64,000 bases of DNA from Austropuccinia psidii (lineage: Eukaryota > Basidiomycota > Pucciniomycetes > Pucciniales > Sphaerophragmiaceae), in contig JALGQZ010000009.1 in the NCBI GenBank assembly GCA_023105745.1, positions 31,970,107 through 32,034,106 on the forward strand, in the 5' to 3' direction. The notes under the pieces were generated by a model. It saw nothing but the letters and a program-made list of their open reading frames with translations, was not told the DNA's origin and made no database searches. Of the stretch, positions 36,671 to 47,606 are shown one piece after another. Every line of letters begins with the position of its first letter. Positions within the stretch are counted from its first letter, which is position 1. The position numbers and the translations under genes are program-made.

Positions 36671-37190
36671 GCCAAAATGTGCAAAAATGTGAAAAATGCA
36701 ATATAATGAAGATTTAGATGAATTTTTGATTGAAAATTCTGTTTTGGCATTTTTCTCATGATTTGAAGGAGAAAAGGCCAGAAATGCGCAAAATGCGCAA
36801 AAGTGCACAAATATTCCAATATCATCAAAATGGCATATATTGGTGAAGACTTGAATAAAAATAAGCTTTTTGAAGGTTTTGAAGAGAATGAAGCCAAAAT
36901 GTGCAAAAATGCGCAAAAGTGTGCAAATATGCTAATTTGATCAAAATGGCATATTTTGGTGAAGGATTGAATAAAACACAGATTTTAAGGGTTTTGAAGA
37001 AGAATGAAGCCAAAATGCGCAAAAAATGTGCAAAAGGTGCAAAAATGCGCAAAATGCACAATTGCACCAATTCCACTATTTTTCTTTGGATTTTGATGTT
37101 TGAAGGCCTTTCAGGTAATTTGAAGCTGTTTTGATGGAATTATGTGCCAAATGCACAAAAGTGTGCAAAATGTGCAAATGCCTTAAAATG
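36671..37190. repeat. TGCGCAAAA-type tandem repeats, unit about 106-117 bp
   Basis: Units beginning GCCAAAATGTGC or a close variant start near 36672, 36777, 36892 and 37009, with a partial one near 37146. Each has two to four copies of a TG(C/T)GCAAAA word followed by a segment containing TCAAAATGGCATAT and a GGTTTTGAAG tail. The array lies between pol and the 3' LTR of B1. Minus-strand frames over it (repeating Ala-His-Phe) follow from the repeat. Confidence 0.8.
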
Positions 37191-37669
37191 GCCAATATAG
37201 CCAATGAAACCGTTTTTGATGATAATTTCTTCTATTTTCTTGTGCTTCATCCTGTTCTTGAAATTCAAATTGCCATATTTGACTTTCTGACGTGGATTTT
37301 TCCATGATTTGCTTGGTCTTGACTTTGAAATTTGACTTGAAGATGAGTTCAAGGCTGACTTGAAATAATTTTGATGAGGGTTATCTGTAGCTGGTCTTTA
37401 CCATTACTAGTGTTTTGATCTTTGATTATTGAATGAATTGACTCCCCAAACATGATATAGGAGTGACGACTACTGCTTTTGAAACAAGAAATAAAAATAA
37501 AAATAAAACATACAAGTAAAAGAAAATGAAATGAAATAAAAATAAAGAAAGAATTGAGAGAAAAAGAGAGTAAAGAAATAGAATAAAGAGAAACTTCTGA
37601 GGATTTATCTTTTTGTGGTGAGTTGCTTGATTTTGGCCATAATTATGCTGAAAAGATAAAACCAAACAT

Positions 37670-38115
37670 TTGATGCTCACAGAGTGGCCAAGGTGTTGTT
37701 TTACAAGAAGTAGAACCCTCAGAGATGCATACCAGGAGATGGAACTTACTTTCATAACTTTCACTCCCCACCAAGCATCATGAAAGAATAGAAAACTTTG
37801 CCATAAATGAATTTTAGCTAAAGAATGTCTTGAATAATATTGAATGGCATAATTTGGAATAATAATTGTGAAATAAAGAAAAAGAATAACAAAGGAAAAA
37901 GGGAATTTGGCCCTATCTTGATGAAAGGTCCAAATTTGGGGGTATTGATGTTGCAAGGCCTTCTAAACCTGTCCAAAGAAATTGACAAGTGCTCACAAAG
38001 TGGCCAAGGTGATTCTTACAACATATTTGGGTAGAATACCCCCTTAAAGGTGCATTCCAGGAGAGGAACTTACTTTCATAAGCTCAAATCCCCACCAAGC
38101 ACCATAAATCAAACT
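37670..38115. repeat. Duplicated segment in the 3' region of B1
   Basis: A block running from AGTGGCCAAGGTG to CCCCACCAAGCA occurs twice, about 315 bp apart (starting near 37682 and 37997). A related block occurs in element D at about 61300-61400, with a weaker one near 61025-61140. It sits just downstream of the chromodomain in element sense. Confidence 0.65.
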
Positions 38116-38159
38116 CTTGAGGCATTTGTGCCAGGCTTGTCTGGATACAAAGTGTGAAA

Positions 38160-40104
38160 ATCCTTGACAAGGTCTGGGGAGTTGGTAAGGCTGGAAGCTG
38201 GTTCCCAAGTTGCTCTTTCTGGGTCTTCATTGAATCCTTTTCACTCCACTAGATACCATAATGTACCTCTGTTGAGTTTTGAGTCCAGAACCTGAGCCAC
38301 TTCCCATTCTTCTTGCTCTTCCACTATTACTGGTGGTGGTGGCAATTGATGTTGAGTTGGGATAGTTGATTGCTTCACTGGTTCTAACAAGGACACATGG
38401 AAGACAGGGTGAACTGACTTCCCTTGTTGAGGCAACTTGAGGTGATATGCATGGCTGCCAAACTTTTTGAGAACTTCAAAGGGTCCCTACCATCTTTCTG
38501 AAAGTTTCTTGGTGGGTCTTGTTCTCTTGATGTTCTTGGAAGCTAGCCATACTTTGTCCCCACATTGGAAATCAGGTGGAATTGCTCTATTTTTATCTGC
38601 ATACTTCATAAAATGCTTTATTGCTGACTCTAATTCTTCTTTGACAACTTGCTGTACTGATTGGAGTTTTGTTGATACCTTTCCAGCAGGTGTATCTTGA
38701 GAAATGTGAATTGAGTCAAAGATGGGATTTCTTCCATAAATGGTGAAAAATGGTGACTGTTTTGTTGATGAATGTTGTGCATTATTATAGGCAAATTCAG
38801 CCGGAGGGAGCCAGGTGTGCCAGTCATCTTGATGGTAACTGACATACATCCAAAGATACTGTTCTAGAATCTGATTTACCCTCTCTGTCTGTCCATCTGT
38901 TTCAGGGTGAAAGGCAGTTAAAATATATCTTGATATCTTGAGCTTCTGACACAATTGAGTCCAAAATGATGAAACAAATAATGAACCTCTATCACTAACA
39001 ATACTGAGTGGAAGACCATTTTTGGAAAAGACATTACTAATAGAGATTTGAGCAAAGTCCAAAGCAGTGATTGTTGAATAATTTGGACTAAATATTGCCA
39101 TTTTTGAAAATATGTCTAAAACTACTAAAATTGAATCAAAGATGCTTGACAAGGGCAATTAAGGGATAAAGTCCATTGATAGTGAATTCCAAGGACCAGA
39201 TGGAATTTGAAGAGGCTTGAGTAATCCAAACTTCTTATGATGAATGTTCTTGTTTCTTGAACATTGCTGACATGAGGACACATAGTCCTTGATAATTTGA
39301 TTCATGCAAGACCAATGAAAATCCCTCTTGATGAGCTTGAGGGTCTTCTCCTGGCCAGGATGGCCAGCCAATGGTGAGTCATGACGCTTTTGAAGGATAT
39401 CCAATTGAAGTTCATGATTGCTTGGGATGACTACTCTATCTTTGAATAATAACAATTTGGCTTGAGTTTCAAAAGTATAATCTGAGACTGATTCACCTCT
39501 TGCTAACTGCTTGAGAATTTCCTTATAATCTTTGTCTTGCCATACTGCCTTCTGAATTTGTTCAACTAAATCTAAGGAAAATTCTTGACTCTTCAATTTC
39601 ATTTTGCTTGAGAACTTGATGAAATTTTTGAGGATTCTTGCTGATGAAGTCCACCCCCCTCTCTGGGTACACATTGTTCCGACGTGACAAGGCATCTGGT
39701 AAAGTGGCCAGTCTGCCTGGGCGGTAAGTGATAGAGAAATAAAATTCAGAGAGAAACTCAGCCCAACGGGCTTGACGGCGAGTAAGGACTTTGGAGGACA
39801 TAAAATATTGATGGGAAGAGTGGTCTGTCAAGACCTCAAAGGAATCAGAAAGAGAAAGAAGAAAGGCTCTCCAGAGCTTGAGAGCCCAAACTATGCCAAG
39901 GAGTTCCTTGTCATGAGTTCCATAGTTGAGCTCAGCTGGGAGGAGCTTGCGGCTATCAAATGCAATGGGATGCTTTCCTGAGTCATTCACCTGACTCAGT
40001 ACAGCACCCAAGGCATAATCAGAATCATCAGTCTCTACAATAGTTGGTAGAGAAGGATTGAAATGGGATAGGATAGGGGCAGTGGTGAAAGATTCTTTGA
40101 GTAT
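38160..40104 (-). pseudogene. Element B1 pol, RNase H - integrase - chromodomain part (broken)
   Basis: RNase H at 39562-40011 (GAVLSQVNDSGKHPIAFDSR, LTDHSSHQYFMSS). The integrase N-terminal zinc region at 39159-39695 shows H..H (RHDSPLAGHPG) and CQQCSRNKNIHH. The core at 38487-39158 has SDRGSLFVSSFW and HPETDGQTERVNQ, so Asp, Asp (in SMDF just before 39159) and Glu are all present. The chromodomain at 38241-38435 contains EEWEVAQVLDSKLNRGTLWY. One frameshift lies between 40011 and 39695, and in-frame stops are at 39159 and 38487. Active integrase is unlikely because of these breaks. Confidence 0.88.
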
Positions 40105-41776
40105 TTAAAACTGACTAAGAGCTTCCTCATTGAAGATGAAGGGAGAATCTTTTTTAAGGAGGGAAGTGAGAGCAGAGATTTTTTTGGAATAATTTTTAAT
40201 GAAACAACAATGAAAGTTGGCAAAGCCAAGGAAAGATTGGAGTGCTTTAATGTTCTTTGGCTGAGGCCAATTGAGGATTTCCTGAACTTTGGAAGAATCC
40301 ATCTTGAGGCCTTCACTTGAAACAACATAGCCCAAGTATTCCACACTTGAGGCATGGAATACACACTTTGAGGCTTTGGAAAACAAATTATTGTCCCTCA
40401 GTCTTTGGAGGACAGTGGCCACATGTTTGACATGTGCCTCCTGAGAACTAGAGAAGACCATAATATTATCTAAGTATACTACAACAAAAATATCCAAGAA
40501 ATCTGCAAAGATATCATTCACAAGATTCTGGAATGAAGCAGTAGCATTGGTCAAGCCAAATGGCACAACTGCCATATTTAGTTCTAAAGGCAGTTAAGTG
40601 CTCATCCCCCTATTTCATTCTCAAGAGGTTATAAGCACCATGCAAATCTATCTTGGAGAAAATAGTAGCACAGTTAAAGACAGTAAGAAGCTGATTCATT
40701 GGAGGAACAGGATACCTGTTCTTCCTAGTGACAGCATTAAGTTTGCAGTAGTCAACACACAAACAAAGGCCACCATCCTTTTTCTTAACAAAAAAGACAG
40801 GTGGTCCTGTTGAAGAGGAGCTTGGCCTGATTAAACCTTTCTCTACATTCTCTGAAATGTAGGCCCGCAGTGTTTCTGACTCATTCTTTGATAAAGAGTA
40901 GATAACACCAACTGGAGGTAGAAGACCCTCCAGTTCAATATGATGATCACAGGCGCAGTGTGGAGGAAGTTTCTCTGATTTCACCTTGGAGAATACATCC
41001 AAATATTTGTGATAAGCAGGAGGGACTACCTTCAGCACAGTTTCAATCTCTTCTGTATCTTCCTCCTCATCCCACTGCTCCTCCAGGGAGGCATGAAAAG
41101 TTAAGAGAGGAAGGTCCATATCCCCTTGAAGGAGATGAAGTGAAGATATAGAAGAATATTGTCCAACATCTTTTATCTCTTTTAAGACTTCATCTCTTAA
41201 TGGAATTAATGACTGAGAGGGAATGATGGAAGGGATATGGACAGAAGGAGGAAGGGAAGGTGTCTTAAGTTCACCAACAAGAGCAACACTGTTTACAGCA
41301 GTGGCAAAGTCATTACTAGTAGAAAAAATAATACCACTAGAATCCTTATGATTAGAATCATAGGTGATCAATCCATTTTTACAATCAATAATTGGATTAA
41401 AATGGTAAAGAAAATCATAGCCCAATATTAGGTCTTCTCCCTTTAGTGAATCTATGATAAAGAACTCCCATTCAAAGCTTGGGAATGAAGGCAAGTCAAC
41501 AACCCACTTGGTATAATGGGTGATGAACAGGGAAGTGGATTCATTGGAATCCAAAATGAAAAGAGGAATCTTTTCAGGGAGCTCTGACATGGTCAATGAG
41601 TGCTTGAGAACAAAATTCTTTGCAATAAAAGAGTTTTTAGCACCAGAATCAATGAGAATACTATAAAAAATATCAGAGAGAGAAGAGAAAATAAGAAATT
41701 TTAAAGATTTCTTGACACTAGTATTCAGAGTGCACAATTGTGCTCTCAAAGGAAACAAGTGAGAACCATTGAACAC
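40105..41776 (-). pseudogene. Element B1 pol, protease - reverse transcriptase part (broken)
   Basis: An ORF at 40610-41776 (388 aa) contains the aspartic protease motif ILIDSGAKNSFIAKNF and the RT start (FFVKKKDGGLCLCVDYCKLN). A frameshift follows, and 40105-40575 continues with PFGLTNATASFQ and the catalytic box Tyr-Leu-Asp-Asn, where the family has Tyr-x-Asp-Asp. The second aspartate is lost, so RT should be inactive. It ends in a stop at 40105. The pol frame differs from that of gag, and the ATG at 41776 lies a few bases past the gag stop. Confidence 0.88.
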
Positions 41777-41790
41777 ATCATGATTCCCAC

Positions 41791-43149
41791 TCAGGATTTT
41801 CCCTGCTTGCTAGGGAAGCCTTTTAATGACCCCTGCCTATTCTCAGGCCTCTTGAAACATTTTTCAAATGGGTGCTTTCCACCAAAATAATTGCACAAGC
41901 CTTCTTTGATCCTCCTCTCCTTTTCAGAACCAATTAATTTGTTGTCCTTATTGAGGAGAGAAGCATGAGGCTTGTCTTTGGACACTTGAAAATTCTTCCC
42001 CTTCTTATTCTTCCTGGGATAAGGCTTCTTTGATGATGAACTTTGAGGGGGCTTGGAGGAGTTGGATCCACTGATTGGAAGCTTCTTCTCTTGATCACTA
42101 CCCTTTTCCTTCTGCCTCTAATGGTATCTGGTATCCAATTCCAAAGTGATGTCTATGAGCTCTTGAAGGCTATCAAAGTTTCCAGGGTGAGAAGCCAATT
42201 GGTCCAACAATCTTGATGCCAAGCCTCTCCTATACACATGAATATAGGCCCTTTCTTCCAAGCTTCCAATTATTGACATTAAGCTTCTGAAATATTTTAT
42301 GTACAAGGAAACTTGACCACTTTCTTTCATCCTGGAATTGTTTAACTATTGTTCAGCTTTCCTGACTTCATTAGGATCACCAAACAGAGTGAATAACTGG
42401 GTTTCAAACAACTGCCAGTTATTGAGGAGATAAGAAGGGTCTTCATTGGAGATATTTGAGAGGTAAAGTTCAATCCATTTGCCAGCTCTACCAGTAAGAA
42501 AAGAAGTTGAGTACAAGACCTTCTTCCTGTCAGAGAAGAAGTTTGCTGGGTCATTATGGAACATTAATTGACAAGATTGAATAAATCCTCTCAATTTATA
42601 AGCTTTAGTACCATCAAAAGAATCAGGTGCCTTCATTGATGGAGTCTTGAATGCAGGGACTTTTGAAGTGTCTCTTGGGGCAACTGCTTGAGTGAGTTGT
42701 CCCATAAACTGAGTCATTTGCTCCATCATCTTGAGGAAATTTGGTTCAGCTTGAGAGACAGAAGGTTGATTAGAAAGGGCTATATTTGGAGCCTCAGGAG
42801 CTTCAGAAACACCTGCCAAGGCAGCTGCCACTTCAGTCTCCTCAGATTCTTCCTCTTCCACAGACTCCTCCCCCTCCTCATCTTCAGCCTCTCCCAATCT
42901 ACTACTAGGCCCTTGAGGAATGCTTGGATAGCCACCCAACAGTCCAGAGAATGATCTTGATCTTCTAGACTTCACACCTCCTCTTCTGGAGGGTGCTGCT
43001 CCTTCCATTGGTGGTCCTCTGTCCAAATTTGCACTCAGTTGATGAACTGATGGTGTGCGGTCAAGAGGAGCCCTTACTGTAGGAGTGAGAACAGCTTGAT
43101 GTCTTTGAGATCTTGTATTCTTGGCTGGAGGGCTATGCTGAACTGGCAT
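41791..43149 (-). pseudogene. Element B1 gag, two internal stops
   Basis: Starts at ATG 43147-43149 (MPVQHSPPAKNTRSQRHQ), chosen because B2 has the same start. N-terminus Ser/Arg/Pro-rich, then a run of Glu, then the capsid-like region (PDSFDGTKAYKLRGFIQS, FFSDRKKVLYSTSFLTGRAG). One frame runs to 41791 but is broken at 42346 and 42118. The zinc knuckle reads CNYFGGKHPFEKC: Phe stands where the second Cys belongs. Family recognised as Ty3/Gypsy Gag. Confidence 0.88.
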
Positions 43150-43199
43150 TATGAAAGAAGAATAAATAAAACTTGATGATACTTTGAATGAAAGAAGGC

Positions 43200-43640
43200 T
43201 TGACCAAAACAATCAAATGAAAATCTTGATGAACTTGAGAAATCAATCAAAAATCTTGAAGTGAATCAATATGAATAAATCTTGAAGAGTGAATATGACA
43301 AAGTCAAATTCTTATGAATAATCAATTTCAATCAATAAGTCAAATCAAGTCAATCAAAATCAAATCAATTAAGTCTTGAGGAATTCAATCAATATCTTCA
43401 AAAGTCAATTCAATTTTCTTGAGGAATCAAATTAAAATCAATCAATTAAATCAAATCTTGAGGATAAATCAGTTATCTTGAGTAGTCAAATCAAGTCAAT
43501 CAAATCAATTCAATCAAAGTCAATTCAAAATCTTGAGGTGAAATCAATGTCTTGAGGAATCAATCAATCAATCAATAATCTTGAGAAATTTCAAAATCCA
43601 AAATCACTGAATACCCCAAATCAATAAAATCCCTGAATGA
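43200..43640 (-). repeat. Leader of B1: CTTGAGG / TCAATCAA cryptic repeats
   Basis: Between gag and the LTR the plus strand is built from degenerate TCAATCAA words punctuated by TCTTGAGG or TCTTGAAG about every 20-80 bp (near 43243, 43290, 43373, 43419, 43457, 43474, 43533 and 43552). The B2 leader has the same texture. No open frame; part of the 5' untranslated leader. Confidence 0.7.
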
Positions 43641-43919
43641 ATAATCAATTAACCCAAATAATTCCACTCAAATGACCTGATAAAAACCTGAATTCAGACA
43701 AAAAAGAGACATGAGAATGATAATGATAAAGTGAAATGGTCAGCAGAAATTTTGAAATGAGAAAGAGAATCAATTTTCATTTGAATGAAAAGAATGAGAT
43801 GAAAATTGATGAGAGAGAAAAAATCATAAAAATCATAAAAATCATAAAATAATGAAAAAATCATAATTGAAGAATAAGAGAAATGAATAAAATGAATGAA
43901 AGAAAAAGAAGCAATTATG

Positions 43920-43934
43920 AGTTAATTAAAATAA
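43920..43934 (-). promoter_or_regulatory. Candidate self-priming primer-binding site, B1
   Basis: The bases next to the LTR read AGTTAATTAAAATAA on the plus strand. The LTR carries the exact 14-nt inverted copy TATTTTAATTAACT at 44292-44305. On the transcript, the LTR segment would be complementary to the primer-binding position, as in self-priming Tf1/sushi elements. No tRNA-like TGG is present here. Confidence 0.55.
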
Positions 43935-44384
43935 TGTCACAGGGGCTCTTCTAAATGAAGAGGGCCTGGCACTCAGTGAACAGACTTACTTATGGAGGGC
44001 TCAAAAGGAAATACTCAAATGATGAGAGTAATGGAGTAAGAGGATAAATTCCTAGTCATAAAATAATAAGTATAAAAGATAAGAGAGACAAAGCAAAAGC
44101 AATAATAAAGAGCCAACCACAAATAATCCTGAGTCACTGTTTCAACCTGTTCAGAAAAGAGAAAAGGGATTAATAAGGATATGGCCACCAGGACTTTACT
44201 GAACAGGTGAGGGAAGGCTAAGACTAACTTAATAAATAATAAAATAATATTCCAAAAGTGAAAATAAAATAATATTAAATAATAAATCAACTATTTTAAT
44301 TAACTGGGGTAAAAACCCCCAGGTGGGTGAAGAGGGGCTGGTATATGTGAGAAATACCAGCCTTGGAGTTTGAGTGTTGAGATA
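43935..44384 (-). repeat. Truncated middle LTR of element B
   Basis: Matches the outer LTRs from TGTCAC to TGAGTGTTGAGA, then passes through about 30 unrelated bases into gag sequence. The right part of this LTR, including the CTGTATT array, is missing. Confidence 0.85.
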
Positions 44385-44404
44385 CTTGTCTGTATGCTGG
44401 AAGA

Positions 44405-44868
44405 AGTTGGATGTGGGAAACTGCTTGAGTGAGTTGACCCATGAATTGAGTCATCTGCTCCATCATCTTGAGAAAATTTGGTTTAGCTTGAGAGACAAGA
44501 GGTTGATTAGAAAGGGCTATATTTGGAGCTTCAGAAGCCTCAGGGGCACCTGCCAAGGCAGCTGCTACTTCAGTTTCTTCAGACTCCTCCTCCTCTTCAT
44601 CTTAAGCTTCCCCTGATCTGCTTCTAGGCCCTTGAGGAATGCTTGGATAGCCACCCAACAAGCCAGAGAATGATCTTGATCTTTTTGACTTCACACCTCC
44701 TCTTCTGGAGGGTGCTGCTCCTTCCATTGGTGGTCCTCTGTCCAAATCTGTACTCAGTTGATGAACTGATGGTGTGAAGTGAAGAGAAGCCCTTTCTGTA
44801 GGAGTGAGAACAGCTTGATGTCTTTGGGATCTTGTATTCTTGGCTGGGGGGATATGCTTAACTGGCAT
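44405..44868 (-). pseudogene. Gag remnant of element B2
   Basis: Starts MPVKHIPPAKNTRSQRHQ at 44866-44868 and follows the B1 Gag through the Ser/Arg-rich region, an in-frame stop at 44602, and NFLKMMEQMTQFMGQLTQAV, where it is cut and fused to the truncated LTR. Everything downstream (capsid, pol) is deleted. Confidence 0.85.
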
Positions 44869-44929
44869 TTTTGAAGAAAGAAAATAAAACTTGATGATAC
44901 TTGAGAATAAACAAGGCTTTACCAAAACA

Positions 44930-45669
44930 ATCAAATGAGAATCTTGATGAACTTGAGAAATCAATCAATAATCTTGAAGTGAGCAATATGAACAAATCTT
45001 GAGGAGTGAAGATGACAAAGTGAAATTCTTATGAATAATAAATTTCAATCAATAAGTCAAATCAATTCAATCAATAAATCAAATCAAATCAATCAAGTCA
45101 ATTCAAAATCAAATAAATTGTGTCTTGAGGAATTCAATCAATATCTTCAAAAATCAATTCAATTTTCTTGAGGAATCAAATTAAAATCAATCAATTAAAT
45201 CAAATCTTGAGGATAAATCAGCCATCTTGAGGAATCAAATCAGATCAATCAGTTAAATCAAATCAGAGTCTTGAGGTAAAGTCAATTTATTGAATAATCA
45301 GTTCAATCAATCAATAATTCTTGAGAATTTTCAAAGCAACAATGATAAACCCAATTCAATAAACTCCTTAAATGATGAATCAACTAATCCCAAATTCCAA
45401 TCAATTAAAACTGATAAAAGAACCTGAATTCAGACAGAAAATGAAAAAAAAATTGATTGAGAATTAAGAAGAAAATGAAATGGTCAGAAATATTTTTGAA
45501 ATGAGAGAGAGAATCAATCTTCATTTTAATGGAATGAATGAGATGAAAATTGATGAGAGATAATGAAATCATAAAAATCATCAAATCATGAAAAAATTAT
45601 AATTGAGAATGAGAGAAATGAATAAGAATGAATGAGATAAAAGAAGCAATTATGAGTCAATTAAAATAA
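44930..45669 (-). repeat. Leader of B2 with CTTGAGG / TCAATCAA repeats and primer-binding position
   Basis: Same cryptic repeat texture as the B1 leader. The last 15 bases (45655-45669, AGTCAATTAAAATAA) are the primer-binding position; they pair with the LTR segment at 46027-46040, with one G-U wobble replacing a Watson-Crick pair. Confidence 0.65.
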
Positions 45670-46384
45670 TGTCACAGGGGCTCTTCTAAATGAAGAGGGC
45701 CTGGAACTCAGTGAACAGACTTACTTATGGAGGGCTCAGAATAAATACTCAATTGATAAGAGTAATGAAATAAGAGAATAAATTCCTAGTAATAAAATAA
45801 TGAGCATTAAAAGATATGAGAGAAAAAAACAAGCAATAATAAAGAGCCAGCCACAAATAATCCTGTATCACTGTTTCAACCTGTTCAGAAAAGAGAAAAG
45901 GATTAATAAAGGATATGGCCACCAGGACTCTACTGAACAGGTAAGGGAAGCCAAAGACTAACTTAATTAATTAATAAAATAATATTTCTTAATGAAAAAT
46001 AAAATAATATTAAATAATAAATACAATATTTTAATTAACTGGGGGAAAAACCCCCAGGTGGGCAAAAGGGGGCTGGTATATGTGGAAAAGTGCCAGCCTG
46101 GAGTTCGAGTGTTGAGAAACCATGATTGTATGATTGAGAAACCTGTATTTGAGATGTAAAACTGTATTGGTGTATCCAATACAGATAGTTGAATCAATAC
46201 AGTTATTTGCACCTGTATTGAAGGCAGGCCTGTATTTGGTGAATCCTGTATTTGGGTTTTTCCTGTATTGAGGATTGGAACTGTATTTGGTGAATCTTCC
46301 ATGAAACCCTTTGCTGATTAGGTGTTGGAAGACTTTCCATTAGTAATGAGTGGTAATGACCTGCCTGTCTCCATGGCTGTGACT
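45670..46384 (-). repeat. 5' LTR of element B (complete)
   Basis: 715 bp, TGTCAC to TGTGACT, with the last base changed from the expected A. Closely similar to 35546-36235. It carries the CTGTATT array and the promoter-like region. A 111-codon frame over the array (45967-46302) parallels that of the other LTR and is not taken as a gene. Confidence 0.9.
46027..46086 (-). promoter_or_regulatory. Likely core promoter and RNA 5' end of element B
   Basis: Sense order: a TATA-like CACATATACCAGCC, about 26 nt later GGGGGTTTTTCCCCC (a 5-bp hairpin), then AGTTAATTAAAATA. A start near the G run would put the putative self-primer close to the 5' end of the RNA. The TATA-like word is conserved in all B LTRs and, as GGCTGGAATATGTG on the plus strand, in element D (59613-59626). 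Confidence 0.45.
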
Positions 46385-47544
46385 GTTCTTGAGAAATGAC
46401 CTCCTGTGTTTCTGAGACAAACTCAGGTCTTTTATTTTCCTCTTTTGATTTTACATATGATCTTTTTGAGTTTAAGATGAGCTCAATTTGATTGAGAAAG
46501 GGAGAATATAATGGGAATAGTAAAATATTTGTTAAATTTTAACATTACATAAGTTTTTTAACATCACTAAAGCTGACAGTAAATAATGGGTTCCTTCTCC
46601 ATTATGAAAATTGTCAGCCTGTGACTCAAAACCAGAGCACAAGCATGACAGCCAAAATACCATAAACCAATGGTATAGCCAAAATACCACCAAAACATGG
46701 AACTGAGCCAAATTAGCTCAAAAGGCATCAAAAGAAAGAGGAAACTCACCTCTTTCTGAAAATATAAGTCCCATCACCATAGGACAAGAAATAACAAAGT
46801 TATTCCTGCTCAAAGTTATTGCTGAGCATAAACCTTAATTTTCACCTCTCATATAAAATCTAGAAGGAGAGGCTTAACCCCATCAAATGGGTATTCAAAA
46901 TGAAGCTCTAAGCCAGGGCTATCCAATGGTACTAGCCAAACTGAGCTAGCACCAGTATTACTTGAGTTATGGTCAAATTCAGACCAAATAAGGGTGAACA
47001 AAACATTCACCTCTCATCTAACTTTTACAGTTTTAGTGTGAGATACTTAAAGTGGGGTCTTTTTGGAAAGAGCACAATCAGGGCTATCTGATGGTGTCAT
47101 CCATTTCCTCATATCTCAACTAGAACAGAAGTTATTGGCCAAACAAGCTTAATACAGCTTTTTGCCCAAAACACGCCAATGTATAAAAACACTTGTACAT
47201 GGGATAACTTTGCCATATTTAATGATAACCATGTCAAGTTGGGTACCATTGTGTAGAGCCCATACAGAGCTATTCAATGAACCAACTTTGAGCCTGATAT
47301 CTGAAAAACTAACAGAGTTATGACCATTTCAAGGTCAAAATCCCACCTGCTGTCAGATACAGCCTTACCATGGGATAACATCCCATAACCATGAATATGA
47401 GGTGTCAAATAGACGAAGAAGCATGTTTTTACTTCAATACCTCATATGTCAGTCAATACTGGGGTCCCATACAGTTTCTGTACAGCATTCTACGCGTCAT
47501 ACACGTCAGAATCAGGCTGTGAGGTCCCCAGATGAAAATTTTCA

Positions 47545-47606
47545 CCCTGTATTGGTGAAAACTGTCCAGATGTGGTTTCAAAACCACATCTGAGCCCAAT
47601 ACAGGG
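47545..47606. promoter_or_regulatory. Nested inverted repeats in U3 of element C
   Basis: Outer arms CCCTGTATTGG (47545-47555) and CCAATACAGGG (47596-47606) enclose inner arms AGATGTGGTTT and AAACCACATCT (47568-47591) with a 2-nt spacer. The structure is kept in the 3' LTR despite one change between the arms. It lies about 100 bp upstream of the TATA-like box; it may be a protein-binding site or cruciform. Confidence 0.6.

Larger units (their letters stand above)
35546..46384 (-). mobile_element. Element B: collapsed tandem Ty3/Gypsy chromodomain retrotransposon
   Basis: Left to right: LTR 35546-36235, internal region B1 36236-43934 (minus), truncated LTR 43935-44384, gag and leader remnant of a second internal region B2 (about 44405-45669), LTR 45670-46384. 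The same 5-bp duplication, GTTCT, lies outside both outer LTRs (35541-35545 and 46385-46389), so the compound is one insertion unit. The polypurine tract next to the left LTR reads AAGAGGGGGCTAA on the sense strand. Gag and Pol are interrupted by stops and frameshifts. It is a different lineage from A and C in Gag and LTR sequence. Confidence 0.88.

Noticed and set aside
36500..37076. Overlapping frames of 83-138 codons on the minus strand
   Set aside because: They run through the TGCGCAAAA tandem repeats and give only repeated Ala-His-Phe words.
37426..37956. 176-codon hydrophobic frame (minus) that looks like a membrane protein
   Set aside because: It arises from Lys/Glu-coding purine-rich sequence read on the other strand in the 3' non-coding part of element B, with no domain.
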